DNA of 52,259 nt from Candidatus Gerdarchaeota archaeon. GTDB taxonomy: Archaea; Asgardarchaeota; Heimdallarchaeia; JABLTI01. Shown in pieces: positions 1 to 9,162 of the stretch. The notes beneath the pieces were generated by a model, which searched no databases, was not told where the DNA came from, and was given only the letters and a program-made list of their open reading frames with translations. Every line of letters starts with the position of its first letter. Position 1 is the stretch's first letter. The stretch covers positions 1 through 52,259 of the forward strand of contig JAEORJ010000267.1 in NCBI GenBank assembly GCA_016840945.1, written 5' to 3'. The translations under genes and the position numbers were made by a program.

Positions 1-265
1 AACTTTTGAGGTTTCTTTCATGTATGTAAGGTACTATTCTTTTAATGATATCTCTTTTTTCTTCATCAGTAGCATTATTAATAATATTCTTAATTGTGTT
101 TCTAAGTTCAGGTTTATCAGAATACAATTGACCTAAGAAATTTCCTGTAAAATCACTAATCTCAAAGAGATAACTTAGCAATTCATTATACTCTTCAATA
201 GATGTTTCGATTAATTCATTGATATCAATTTTATCTATGATATCTTTTTCATGCAATAAACTCAC
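1..265 (-). CDS. hypothetical protein, C-terminus cut off by window edge
   Basis: A reading frame opens with GTG at 265, reads leftwards without a stop and runs off the window, leaving about 88 residues. The visible part (start SLLHEKDIIDKI) is charged and probably helical, with no motif I recognise. It lies downstream of the tRNA gene on the same strand, about 50 bases away. A TTG three codons further in is an alternative start. The long open frame and normal amino-acid composition support a real gene, but no function can be given. Confidence 0.55.
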   Translation of the reverse strand, partial: MSLLHEKDIIDKIDINELIETSIEEYNELLSYLFEISDFTGNFLGQLYSDKPELRNTIKNIINNATDEEKRDIIKRIVPYIHERNLKS

Positions 266-316
266 CTTTCATTTAGAATTAGTATGTAATTAATTTAAGA
301 TTTATGTCGAATAAAA

Positions 317-393
317 TGGTGTGCGAGGCCGGATTCGGACCGGCGGCCTCTAGCTAGTGAGGCTAGCGTTATACCGAGCTAAACCACTCGCAC
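317..393 (-). tRNA. tRNA-Val (anticodon CAC), 3' CCA encoded
   Basis: Read on the minus strand this folds into a full cloverleaf. The 7-bp acceptor stem is GTGCGAG/CTCGCAC, the short D stem is GTT/AAC, the anticodon stem is CTAGC/GCTAG, the variable loop has 5 bases and the T stem is GCCGG/CCGGC. The anticodon loop CTCACTA puts T at position 33 and CAC at 34-36, giving valine (GUG codons). The acceptor end continues directly as A, then CCA, so the discriminator is A73 and CCA is encoded. Two oddities are a T at position 37, normally a purine, and TCC in place of TTC at the start of the T loop. No intron is visible. Confidence 0.9.
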
Positions 394-462
394 ATATAAA
401 ATCTCATTTGCCATCACTTTTTTGTAATTAATTAAGCTTTCTATTTTTTACAATTGTAATAG

Positions 463-1479
463 TTATTTTTTCTTCGCGTAAATATTGTACCGCCATACTT
501 CCGGTGCTATTTCATTTCCTCTAGTCATTGATTCGATGATAAATCTGTTGTTGATTACTTCTTCTTGCTGTTTTAGTGCTTCTTCCTCTGTTCCTATAGC
601 ATAGACTATTACTCTTCCTTCGTCTGTAAGTGCTTTATAAGCAACATCTATGAAACTACTTTCTCCCTTTGGTGCTGGTATGATGATGAGGTCGAATAAT
701 TCCTCTCGAGCCAATTCCGGTGCTATTTCTTGTACATCTCCTTGGATTAATATGACATTTTCCACTTCATTCAGCTTTAAATTTTCTAAACCATATTTGT
801 GGGCTATTGGATTTATTTCAATGCCAAAGATTTGGCTTGCTTGAGTGAATTTTGAAAGGTAAATTGGAATTGGTGCTATCCCTGAAAAGAACACGCAAAC
901 ACGCTCCCCAGGTTTAACATGTTCGATTACTTCTAACCGTTCCGTTACTTGCCTTGGAGAGAAGAATACTTTAGTAATATCAAGCTTGAATTTCAATCCA
1001 TGCTCTCGATGGATTGTTTCTGATCCTTTTCCAGCAATTAGCTCTTTTTCCTGTATCCTTAGCTCAGAATCTGATTCTGCTACTTCTCGGTACACTGCTT
1101 TTACTCGAGGATATTTTTTTAATAGGAATTCACCAATTTCTTGTTTCTCTTCATACAATCTTTCAGGTAGGAAAATAACGATGACATCTCCTATGATGTC
1201 ATATGATTTAATACCATATCTATCCACTAATCTCTGTTGTTTCTTCTTTTTCTGAGGTAGTTCTTTTATTTCAGCATTCTCAATCTTTTCCTTTACAGGT
1301 ATCCATAAATATTCTCCTTCAGAGGTGATTTTCCTTGTATTATCAAATAATCCTTCTGTTTTTAGTTTCTCCAATAATTCTTGTCCTTGTTCCTGTTTAA
1401 CCTTTACAACAAATGATAGCTTTACTTCATTCTTCTCTCTCGTAGGCATAATCCTCACATCTATAATTTCAATACTCAA
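463..1479 (-). CDS. trm5: tRNA (guanine37-N1)-methyltransferase, Trm5 family
   Basis: This 338-residue protein is a class I SAM-dependent methyltransferase of the Trm5/Met-10 family, which makes m1G37 in tRNA. A small N-terminal region is followed by the FSPR motif near residue 172, a motif I-like stretch (VCVFFSGIAPIPI) near 197, the acidic SAM ribose-binding segment GIEINP near 219, GDV near 245 and IIPAPKG near 268. The last takes the place of the family's NPP-type motif. The listed start is TTG. An ATG eleven codons in, preceded by TGAGG, is an alternative. It stands alone, convergent with nothing and divergent from the large surface protein. The family call is firm; the exact tRNA substrate is inferred. 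Confidence 0.85.
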   Translation of the reverse strand: MSIEIIDVRIMPTREKNEVKLSFVVKVKQEQGQELLEKLKTEGLFDNTRKITSEGEYLWIPVKEKIENAEIKELPQKKKKQQRLVDRYGIKSYDIIGDVIVIFLPERLYEEKQEIGEFLLKKYPRVKAVYREVAESDSELRIQEKELIAGKGSETIHREHGLKFKLDITKVFFSPRQVTERLEVIEHVKPGERVCVFFSGIAPIPIYLSKFTQASQIFGIEINPIAHKYGLENLKLNEVENVILIQGDVQEIAPELAREELFDLIIIPAPKGESSFIDVAYKALTDEGRVIVYAIGTEEEALKQQEEVINNRFIIESMTRGNEIAPEVWRYNIYAKKK

Positions 1480-1602
1480 CGAGATATTTTACTGTTTCAC
1501 TAAAAATGATTATAAAAGAATTAGCACTAAAAGTATTTAATAAGTGTTAATCAATTATTGTAATTAATAACTCAGTTATTGTTTTAATGGAGAAGGGTTC
1601 AA

Positions 1603-4473
1603 TTGTCTGCTTATCAATTGATGAATAAGATTACAAGAAAACGACTAATTACAACCATAATAGTGATTTTTTTCATTGTACTCTTTATACCTCTATCTTC
1701 AACTAATCTAATAGCTAATATAAACCCAATAATGATGCAAGGAAAAGGGATTAAATTTCAATCTGATGCTTTAAGCCTACTATCTACTAAAAGTAGTAAT
1801 AGCACTTATGTATATATAACACATATCTTTAGTAACCCAACAGAAATCATTGATCTCGCTTTTTCTGGGAATACAGCTTATGTTTTAAGTGATCAAGAAG
1901 AAGAATCTGGTTTATATGCAATCAATTTACTTGATCCTTCTCAACCTTATGTCTGTTGTCAATATACTTCTTTTGAAGGGGCCTTAATTGCTATAGCAAT
2001 AAACGAAACATATGCTTATGTAGCTTCAGATAGACATTTCTATATTTTTGATATCTCAATACCCAATCAAATTAATTTGGTTGGTGACCTCTATTTCTCA
2101 AATATAGCTAATTATTATTGTTCAGATCTTTATGTTAAAGGTATTTTTGCTTATATCCCAAGTCAAGCTGGAGGTATATATGTCGTTAGTGTTGCAAATC
2201 CCGCAAATCCATTTATCTTTTATGAAAATAATCCTTTAATAGAATATCAATTAGGATATACTGTAGTAGTGAATAATGACGATATTTTATGTTATGGGAA
2301 ATTGTTTGATGGAGCAGATTTTTATAATTTTACTAACCCACTTTATCCAGAATTAAAAGATACATACATTAGTGGTGGGAGTGTATCAGGGGTAGATTGT
2401 GATGGTTCCACTTTCTTTTTAGCTGAAAAATATAACGGTTTGGGAATAATCGATGCCACTAACGTTTCTAATGTACAAAAATTAGTTACTTACTATAATT
2501 ATGGTCCACCTAAAGATGTTGTTTACAATAGTGGTAAGGTTTTTTTGGCAATCCAAAATAAAGGTTTGGAAATTGTTGATGTTTCTAATTACTCTAATCC
2601 CATACAACTTTATTCTAACAATCTCGTTAATAATCCAACAAAGATTGCTATTCGTGATAATAGATTATTTATGATCGGTCATCTAACAAATGGCCTGTAT
2701 TTTTATGGCCTAGATTCAGATGGTGACAAACTAGCAGATGTTATTGAAACTGATGTAATAGGCACCGATCCAAATTTCGCTGATACTGACTCCGATGGGT
2801 TAAGTGACTATGATGAATATTACATTTATCTTACTGATCCCCTAAATGATGATACCGATTCAGATTCCTATCTTGATGGTGTGGAAATAGCTAATGGTTG
2901 GGATCCAAACAATCCTTATGACCCAGCATTAATAGGAATTGATACTGATGAAGATGGTTTATCAGATATTGATGAATTCTACTACGAAACTGATCGATTT
3001 GATCCTGATACTGATAATGATAACCTTCTTGATGGCGAGGAGGTCTACCTCTATTTTACTAATCCTAATTATCGAGATACTGATTTTGATGGTATCTATG
3101 ATGGAGATGAGGTTTTGATTTATTTCACTAATCCGCTTGATAGAGATAGCGATAGTGATAATTTAACTGATTATGAAGAAATTTTCATTTATGGGACTGA
3201 TCCTTGGTTAATAGATACAGATGGTGATTCTTTTTCTGATGAAGAAGAAATAATTGCAGGCACTGATCCTTTAAATCCAAGAAGTAATCCTAATATGAGA
3301 CATTTTCTTACAAAACAATTCCCTTATATTATTTCTAGTCTCCTACTTTTATTTTTGTTAATTATTCTAAGCGTTTTATTTTTAATTAAAGCTCGAAAGC
3401 GTAAATTATTTAACCTCTTTATTGAAAATCTATCTTTCCCTAACATTAGTTATAATTGGCTAAATGAATTAAATATTCCAACTAAAAAAATTCTAAAAAA
3501 ACAATCAGTAATCGATAATATTGCTAATTATCTGATTAAGAATAATTTAAAAGGTGAAATCAAATCGTGTAATAAAGGATTCACTGAATTTTTATTAGAA
3601 AATAATTACAGCCCCTCAGATGCTTTGTTAGCTTTAAAAATACTCTCTTCTGATTTTACTTTCAAAATTTCAACCTTTGATATAACAGAAATAAAAGAAC
3701 TTGATAATTATTTCTTGAATCGTTTATCTATTATTTATTCTAATAATACCCCTACATTATATGATATTTTTGCTGGAGTAGAGAAATCGCTAATCAATTT
3801 TAAAATATTCATTGCTTATATGAACTATTGCTTATCAAACCCTGATATCCCATATGAGATTCTTATTAGTAAAAACTTAAAACTAATCGATGAGCTAGAT
3901 ACCAATATTAACAAATTAATAATCTATATTGAGAAAAACAAACAAGCGAATATTCAATCACTTCACATTGTTAATCTGGCTATTAATTTAGACTTGAGTT
4001 TGTTAACTATACTTAATCTTTTAAAAATCTTTGAATATAATGATTGTAAAACTATCAGACAATTAGTTGTTAAGCAAAGTTTGCTAAATGAAAAATCTAA
4101 CAATCCAATCACTATCGTTTTTGACAATAAAGCACTCAGTGAGAGTTATGCCAAGCAACTTTTTGATTATTGGACTAAAAATAAGAAATATCAATTTGAT
4201 ATTGGTGAAATAGCCTACAATTTTGGTATTAACAAATTCAGTTTGCTATATGATACATTTGAAGAATTTATTGAATTATTGATTGTTGAGAATTTAGAGA
4301 TCTTATCAACGGGTGAACAATTTTCACTAACCGTTGACAAGGAAATCATTTCTAAGATTCTTAATAATAAAACTATAAAATCAATTAATGATTCAAGGTT
4401 AAAGGATTTAGTAACCCATCTCAAAATCCTTTTAGAAACTAGTAAAAATAACATAGAAGAAGGAAAGGAATAG
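1603..4473 (+). CDS. membrane-anchored beta-propeller (LVIVD-like) protein with thrombospondin-3-like Ca2+ repeats
   Basis: This 956-residue protein has an N-terminal hydrophobic segment (about 15-36) and a region of propeller repeats of LVIVD type (about 45-365; recurring 'a.Ydi.isnP' turns). Aspartate-rich calcium-binding repeats follow at about 370-564, with motifs such as DTDSDGLSDYDE and DTDGDSFSDEEE. A transmembrane helix lies at about 575-596, followed by the basic stop-transfer KARKRK and a cytoplasmic part of roughly 360 residues that I do not recognise. The expected topology is propeller and calcium rod outside, helical domain inside. The TTG start has GGAGAAGGG a few bases upstream; ATG at 1621 is an alternative. 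The architecture matches the gene at 27155. Function is unknown; adhesion or sensing is inferred. Confidence 0.75.
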   Translation: MSAYQLMNKITRKRLITTIIVIFFIVLFIPLSSTNLIANINPIMMQGKGIKFQSDALSLLSTKSSNSTYVYITHIFSNPTEIIDLAFSGNTAYVLSDQEEESGLYAINLLDPSQPYVCCQYTSFEGALIAIAINETYAYVASDRHFYIFDISIPNQINLVGDLYFSNIANYYCSDLYVKGIFAYIPSQAGGIYVVSVANPANPFIFYENNPLIEYQLGYTVVVNNDDILCYGKLFDGADFYNFTNPLYPELKDTYISGGSVSGVDCDGSTFFLAEKYNGLGIIDATNVSNVQKLVTYYNYGPPKDVVYNSGKVFLAIQNKGLEIVDVSNYSNPIQLYSNNLVNNPTKIAIRDNRLFMIGHLTNGLYFYGLDSDGDKLADVIETDVIGTDPNFADTDSDGLSDYDEYYIYLTDPLNDDTDSDSYLDGVEIANGWDPNNPYDPALIGIDTDEDGLSDIDEFYYETDRFDPDTDNDNLLDGEEVYLYFTNPNYRDTDFDGIYDGDEVLIYFTNPLDRDSDSDNLTDYEEIFIYGTDPWLIDTDGDSFSDEEEIIAGTDPLNPRSNPNMRHFLTKQFPYIISSLLLLFLLIILSVLFLIKARKRKLFNLFIENLSFPNISYNWLNELNIPTKKILKKQSVIDNIANYLIKNNLKGEIKSCNKGFTEFLLENNYSPSDALLALKILSSDFTFKISTFDITEIKELDNYFLNRLSIIYSNNTPTLYDIFAGVEKSLINFKIFIAYMNYCLSNPDIPYEILISKNLKLIDELDTNINKLIIYIEKNKQANIQSLHIVNLAINLDLSLLTILNLLKIFEYNDCKTIRQLVVKQSLLNEKSNNPITIVFDNKALSESYAKQLFDYWTKNKKYQFDIGEIAYNFGINKFSLLYDTFEEFIELLIVENLEILSTGEQFSLTVDKEIISKILNNKTIKSINDSRLKDLVTHLKILLETSKNNIEEGKE

Positions 4474-4474
4474 A

Positions 4475-4496
4475 AAAGGAAAAATGATTATCCTTT
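4475..4496. terminator. hairpin between convergent genes
   Basis: AAAGGA and TCCTTT form a 6-bp stem with a 10-base loop directly between the stop of the surface protein and the end of the L40e gene. It could terminate transcription from either side; the evidence is structural only. Confidence 0.4.
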
Positions 4497-4649
4497 ACTT
4501 TCTCGGTTTTTAGGTCTTAGTCTTGTAGAACCACATTTGCGACATTTCTTGGCACGCATTGCGTTTCTAGCATAGCATTTTCTACAAATTTGTACGTAAA
4601 GTAGTTTTCTTCGTGCGATTTCGCGTTTCTCTGGATCAGCAACTGGCAT
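4488..4649 (-). CDS. rpl40e: large ribosomal subunit protein L40e
   Basis: This 53-residue protein begins MPVADPEKREIARRKLL and carries the L40e zinc ribbon, two CxxC pairs (CRKCYARNA and CRKCGSTRLRP). Length, start and basic tail match the archaeal L40e family, a component of the 50S subunit shared with eukaryotes (the ribosomal part of the ubiquitin-L40 fusion). The ATG start is unambiguous. It converges with the large surface protein upstream, and a hairpin lies at the junction. No operon partner is visible; the next minus-strand gene upstream ends over 100 bases away. Confidence 0.95.
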   Translation of the reverse strand: MPVADPEKREIARRKLLYVQICRKCYARNAMRAKKCRKCGSTRLRPKNRESKG

Positions 4650-4764
4650 CTCTATTTTCTCCAATTATTTAGAACACTTTGCAAAACTTTGCTTTGTATT
4701 TAAGTGTTTTTCGATTCGTTTTCTTTTATATATTTGTCTCTTGATTTGGTATAATTTTACCTCT

Positions 4765-5487
4765 TCATGGTTGTAATTTTCTTTTCAAATCTTTATTTTT
4801 CATTAACCGATAATGTATGTATAGTAGGAAACCCCCAATTAGAATCGTTGGGATAATAACATATAGAGACCAATTTAATCCTGGAGAACTTTGAATATAG
4901 CTTGTTATACTTACATCAGTAATCAAACAAATGATGCTAGCACCGAATAAAGCAAAAGCTACTACATTAAATCCTCTATTCTTTACTTTGATTGCTCCAA
5001 AAACGACTAAGAAAGTAGCTATTCCAACAGTTCCAACAATTGGCAAAGCTACTCTTACATACCAATTAATCGCTCCGTTATCTATGAGATCCAAAATTAA
5101 GAAATAAATTAGTAAAGGGATGAATTCACCTGCTGCTATAGCTAGATACTTCTTGTGAAAAATCAATGGTGCAGAAATCAAACACCATGCAAGTAATAAA
5201 GATGCCACTGGATAGAGTGACCAGCTAACAACACCATCTACTAAAACATTAGTAGTTAAAGTGACTACTAATGGTATAACTAATACAACGCTTGTTATTT
5301 CTAATGCTAGAAATCTTCTCTTTCTCCTCGCTCTTGGTTGTTTAATATCTTCTTTTGGAATATCGTTTGGATATTTAGTGGTGTATTTTGGTTTCTCTTC
5401 ATCAATTTGTTGCAATAGTGTATTGCATAATGGACAATGGGTTTTGTTGGATTCCACTTCAACACCACATCGTGGACAATACGGCAT
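4765..5487 (-). CDS. zinc-ribbon polytopic membrane protein, DUF6320-like
   Basis: This 240-residue protein begins with a zinc ribbon (CPRCGVEV...CPLCNTLL, residues 4-22). A polar basic linker (QPRARRKRRF) follows, then six to seven hydrophobic segments filling residues 60-230. It lies 17 bases downstream of the condensation-type acyltransferase and is almost certainly co-transcribed with it. In bacteria, DUF6320 membrane proteins with the same zinc-ribbon plus multi-helix plan are found beside acetyltransferases of this type, so the pair is probably a functional unit. The assignment to DUF6320 is from memory of layout, not a search. Confidence 0.6.
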   Translation of the reverse strand: MPYCPRCGVEVESNKTHCPLCNTLLQQIDEEKPKYTTKYPNDIPKEDIKQPRARRKRRFLALEITSVVLVIPLVVTLTTNVLVDGVVSWSLYPVASLLLAWCLISAPLIFHKKYLAIAAGEFIPLLIYFLILDLIDNGAINWYVRVALPIVGTVGIATFLVVFGAIKVKNRGFNVVAFALFGASIICLITDVSITSYIQSSPGLNWSLYVIIPTILIGGFLLYIHYRLMKNKDLKRKLQP

Positions 5488-5504
5488 TTTTTCTATCTCC
5501 TTAA

Positions 5505-6851
5505 TTAGTTTGTTTCTATCTTTACCTTTAATCCCTCATGCACTAATTTTCTAAAGAAGTGCTTTTCCACTATTGGTTCTCGAATATTTCGTCCCCAATT
5601 AATGCATAGGTTATCTTTACAGCTTACAACCGCACAACCAGTTTTTGTTACTGGACTTGGTGCAGGCAAGAATTGGAAATCTTGAATTTCATCGGCTAAT
5701 TCTTCAGGCATTATCATTTTCCCTAAATTTGTAATTACCCCTGAATACAGATACTCTCCTAAGCCTTTATAGATCGTTTTTCCAAACATTTTCTTTACAA
5801 ATAAAGGTATAACTCTTACAAAAGGATTTAACTCGCCACGTACGTTTCTAGCAATTTGTTGATTAATCACTTTATCTGAGACTTCAGATCGCATATAATA
5901 ATACACTTTTTTCACTATCTCATCAAAAGAGTGCTCTCCTAACCTTGGATCAATACCAGGTGTAACGTATAACGAGAAATTTCTCATTGTTTTTGAAGGA
6001 TAAATTCTCCTTAAGTTAACTGGAACCATTAATCTAATAGGTTTCATCAATCTTGTTCTAATCTTTTCTGGATAACCAAACAAGATAGTTTGTAAAGCAT
6101 CTAAATAAACAGCTGTTAAATATTCAGTTAATGTAACATTATATTCCTTAGATTTTGTTAGAATTTGATCAATTGGTATAATTCCTGTTGTTATATGATA
6201 GATGCCAACCTTTTCTAATTTATCTGGTAAATGAAATGCATGTTTTTGTTTTTGAGGATCTGGAATAGCTGGTATATAATTCTTCTTGAAAGCATCTTCA
6301 TATTCTTCAACATCAGGTATTTCTCCCGGTCGAAAGATATCAAGCCAATCCTTGACTTCTATACCTTGTAATCGTAAATACTCCCCAACTATAGCTTTCA
6401 AGAATGTAGTAGCACCTGTCCCATCAGATAAACTATGATGAAATTCAACTGCGATTCTATTTTGAAATGCCCTGACTCTGAAGGGGAAAACACCTTTCTT
6501 AGTAATAGCTATTTTTTGTTGAGGATATTTTGAGTCGCTCATTACTTTTGGTGAAAGAAGATTTCTCTCCCAATAATGCCAAAATAATCCTGTGCGCAAG
6601 TTTACGTTATAGTACGGGAAACGTTCCATAATATTATCTAATGCTTGTTGTAAATTGGATACATTAATGGGTGATTTTAGCTCAGCTGAGAGTCTGAACA
6701 TACAAGTAATTCTATTAGAATTTACAAAGGTAAATAATGTGGCAGCATTATCCATTTTGTACCATTCTAAATACTCCTCCTTTTTAGTAAATTTTATAGG
6801 CTCAATTTTACTTTCAAGTGAAGGAGTTATTCTTGTGGTCAACGTTTTCAC
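5505..6851 (-). CDS. condensation-domain-like acyltransferase
   Basis: This 448-residue protein carries the catalytic HHxxxDG signature of the CoA-dependent acyltransferase superfamily (HHSLSDGTGATTF, about residue 138; NRPS condensation domains, PapA, alcohol acetyltransferases). The flanks also fit: an N-terminal half with LQQALDNIMERFPYYN and a C-terminal half with the PVNLRRIYPSKTMRNFS segment typical of the second lobe. Such enzymes transfer an acyl group from a thioester to an alcohol or amine. The start is GTG with no clear Shine-Dalgarno. It is the first gene of a two-gene unit with the zinc-ribbon membrane protein, suggesting a product or substrate handled at the membrane. The actual substrate cannot be told. 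Confidence 0.75.
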   Translation of the reverse strand: MKTLTTRITPSLESKIEPIKFTKKEEYLEWYKMDNAATLFTFVNSNRITCMFRLSAELKSPINVSNLQQALDNIMERFPYYNVNLRTGLFWHYWERNLLSPKVMSDSKYPQQKIAITKKGVFPFRVRAFQNRIAVEFHHSLSDGTGATTFLKAIVGEYLRLQGIEVKDWLDIFRPGEIPDVEEYEDAFKKNYIPAIPDPQKQKHAFHLPDKLEKVGIYHITTGIIPIDQILTKSKEYNVTLTEYLTAVYLDALQTILFGYPEKIRTRLMKPIRLMVPVNLRRIYPSKTMRNFSLYVTPGIDPRLGEHSFDEIVKKVYYYMRSEVSDKVINQQIARNVRGELNPFVRVIPLFVKKMFGKTIYKGLGEYLYSGVITNLGKMIMPEELADEIQDFQFLPAPSPVTKTGCAVVSCKDNLCINWGRNIREPIVEKHFFRKLVHEGLKVKIETN

Positions 6852-7030
6852 CTATCGAATTTAAAATGAACTATTTTTATTATAACTTTTTATGCAAGTA
6901 ATCGCTTTTTATATTATTCTTATCGTTTGCAAAATGAGTAATCGTTTATAATAGTCTATTTAAAATTCTACTTTCATTATGCCATATAAATTGTTTAGTA
7001 TTAAATTAGAAAGAACTCTATCAGTGATTT

Positions 7031-8857
7031 CTATGATTCGTTTGTTTTACTTTTACTACTGGTTGTGTTTTCTGTGGTTTTCTTTGTGGATGATGGTTTT
7101 TTAGTAGTGGTAGTTTTTGCAGGTGTTTTCTTTTTGGTAGTTGTTGTTTTTGTTGTTGTTTTAGTCGCTTTTTTGGTTGTTTCTTTTTTCTCAGTTGATT
7201 CATCTTCGTCGATTGTTGCAATGAATGTTTTTCCATTACTCATTGATATTGAAGCATTTATCCGTTTTTGCAAAACCAATCTGTAAATTATCTGTTCTGC
7301 TTCTTCTTTGTCAATAATTGAATTTTCAAGAAAAACTTCCATTGGAACATTTTTTACTCCTTGAAGTGCTTTGTTTATCTTGATTTCAAAAAATCTCTCG
7401 ACAACTGCTGTGGGAATTTCAATCTTCTTATCTACAACTTCTTCTAAAGCAGAAAATGATCCTTCATTGTACGCTTCGATCATCTGCTTTATCACCTCAA
7501 CAAATATTGGTCCCATCTTCTTAAAACAAGCATTTTCGATAATTTTTTCCGCTTTGTTAGGTGAAAAAGATTCTATTAATGTTAGACCAATTAAAGTTGC
7601 ATTATAATCTTCCAATTCTTCAGCGCATCTATTACCTAATTTTCCTCCTTGAGCGATGAATTCAAGTCTTACACCTATAGATATTCGTGTTAATAGAAAG
7701 CTTCCAGAAACAACTTTTAGTGTTGTATCATGTAACACTTTAGATGGTACCTCTGGTACTCTCTTTCCAATAATTACATCTTTTAGAAATTGACTTAATC
7801 CTGTACTTGCTAGTTCAGGTTCTCTAATAGCTATTTCATGTAAAGCCTTTATTATCTGCTCTCTTATTTCTTCTATAGGTTCCTCATAAGCGTTTTCTAG
7901 TAAATCAATAAAGTACCCCTTAAATAGGTCTGGTTTTGTTTCAGCTATTATTCCCATTTGTTCAGCTACTGCCAATCGGACATCTTGTTGTGGTTCATCG
8001 CTTAAGTTAAGCATTTTAGGGATTACACTTAAACCCAATTCAGGTGAAATTTTAGTTAAATTAGTTAGCGCTATAATAGCTTCGATTTTTGTATTTTCAT
8101 CGCTATTATCAAGTAATTTAAAGATCTTCTCTAAACGTCCTATTGATTCCTTTAATCCAACCATTAGCTTTGCTACACTTGCAGTTGCTAAAATTTCTTC
8201 AGTAAGATTTGTTTTTTCCTCTGGTTTATCAATTACACTCGCTAATTTCGTTGGTGTTGTTTTTTCATCAACCAATGTTTTAGATAATTGTTCAGAAGCG
8301 TTTGCTTGAGGTGTTTCAATAACGCTCTCTGTTGATACTAATTTCTTAGGTTCAATAGGTATTTCTTCATTTACTTTTGATTTTGTTTTTTCAATTTGAT
8401 CTTTTACATCGGATTTTTCTACGATTACCTTTTCTATTTCAGGTTTATCTATAATGATTATTTTTTCTTCTTTACCCTCAATAATTGTTTTCTGTTCTTC
8501 CTTCTCTACTTTCTCTCCTTCTTTTTCAGGCTTTTCTTTTTTCTCTACATCAGGGATTTCTTTAGGTTCTCTTATATCATCCACAGATTGAGCTAATTTG
8601 ATATTAATTGGTATTTTAAGTTCAATTATATCTGTAATTTTACTAATTGCACTATAAGGGATAGTTTGTTTAGGGATAACACTTACTCCATTTATAACAA
8701 TCTCAAAAATAAGCCCTATCTGGCCATCATCCCCTATATTTACTGCTTTACATTTTCCAACAGTTTCGCCGTTGGAATCAATAATCGTTTTACCCTCTAA
8801 ATCTGTTTCTCCATTTATCGAGGCTGACGATTCTTCAGTTTCTTTTTTATCTGCCAT
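7031..8857 (-). CDS. PRC-barrel / HEAT-repeat protein with winged-helix-like end and Lys/Thr-rich tail
   Basis: This 608-residue soluble protein has four parts. Residues 20-95 look like a PRC-barrel (LEGKTIIDSNGETVGKC, with a following IPYSAISKI). Residues 100-225 are a charged Glu/Lys-rich linker. Residues 230-480 are helical repeats of HEAT type (for example TKIEAIIALTNLTKISPELG). Residues 490-550 end in a segment resembling a winged helix of PCI type (EVFLENSIIDKEEAEQII). The last 55 residues are almost entirely Thr, Lys and Ser, a low-complexity basic tail. A scaffold or nucleic-acid-associated role is possible but unproven. It is a single gene with an ATG start, divergent from the zinc-ribbon coiled-coil gene. 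Confidence 0.55.
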   Translation of the reverse strand: MADKKETEESSASINGETDLEGKTIIDSNGETVGKCKAVNIGDDGQIGLIFEIVINGVSVIPKQTIPYSAISKITDIIELKIPINIKLAQSVDDIREPKEIPDVEKKEKPEKEGEKVEKEEQKTIIEGKEEKIIIIDKPEIEKVIVEKSDVKDQIEKTKSKVNEEIPIEPKKLVSTESVIETPQANASEQLSKTLVDEKTTPTKLASVIDKPEEKTNLTEEILATASVAKLMVGLKESIGRLEKIFKLLDNSDENTKIEAIIALTNLTKISPELGLSVIPKMLNLSDEPQQDVRLAVAEQMGIIAETKPDLFKGYFIDLLENAYEEPIEEIREQIIKALHEIAIREPELASTGLSQFLKDVIIGKRVPEVPSKVLHDTTLKVVSGSFLLTRISIGVRLEFIAQGGKLGNRCAEELEDYNATLIGLTLIESFSPNKAEKIIENACFKKMGPIFVEVIKQMIEAYNEGSFSALEEVVDKKIEIPTAVVERFFEIKINKALQGVKNVPMEVFLENSIIDKEEAEQIIYRLVLQKRINASISMSNGKTFIATIDEDESTEKKETTKKATKTTTKTTTTKKKTPAKTTTTKKPSSTKKTTENTTSSKSKTNES

Positions 8858-9153
8858 AGTCGCACTTCTCTCAATATTACACCTTAAATTTAGGCAACTT
8901 TTTACAGCATAGATTTTACTTTAGTTTTAGCTTTCTGAAATGCTTTATTAGCATTACGTTAGGGGGGAAAAGAGTTTTCCCTCATATATATAGATAATTA
9001 ATTAAATAATTGTAATATCTATTAATCACTAACTAATGAAAATAATCAATTAATTATTAAGCTTAATGATTAATCTTTTTAATTATTATCATTAAAATAG
9101 TAATAAATAAGTGTACATCATAGTATAAGTAACATACACATTTATTTAAAGAG
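8858..9153. other. AT-rich divergent intergenic region
   Basis: About 300 bases separate two divergent genes. I see no credible reading frame or RNA fold. The stretch 8985-9115 is extremely AT-rich with repeated TTAATTA-type words, and presumably holds the promoters of both genes. A GGGGGGAAAAGAG run sits near 8962. Confidence 0.5.
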
Positions 9154-9162
9154 TTGAAAGTC

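Noticed and set aside
7065..7286. Open plus-strand frame rich in Val and Phe
   Set aside because: It is antisense to the Lys/Thr-rich tail of the PRC-barrel/HEAT protein and mirrors its low-complexity codons.
8396..8596. Open plus-strand frame with long Phe/Tyr runs
   Set aside because: Antisense of the Glu/Lys-rich linker of the PRC-barrel/HEAT gene; no start signal and no plausible protein.
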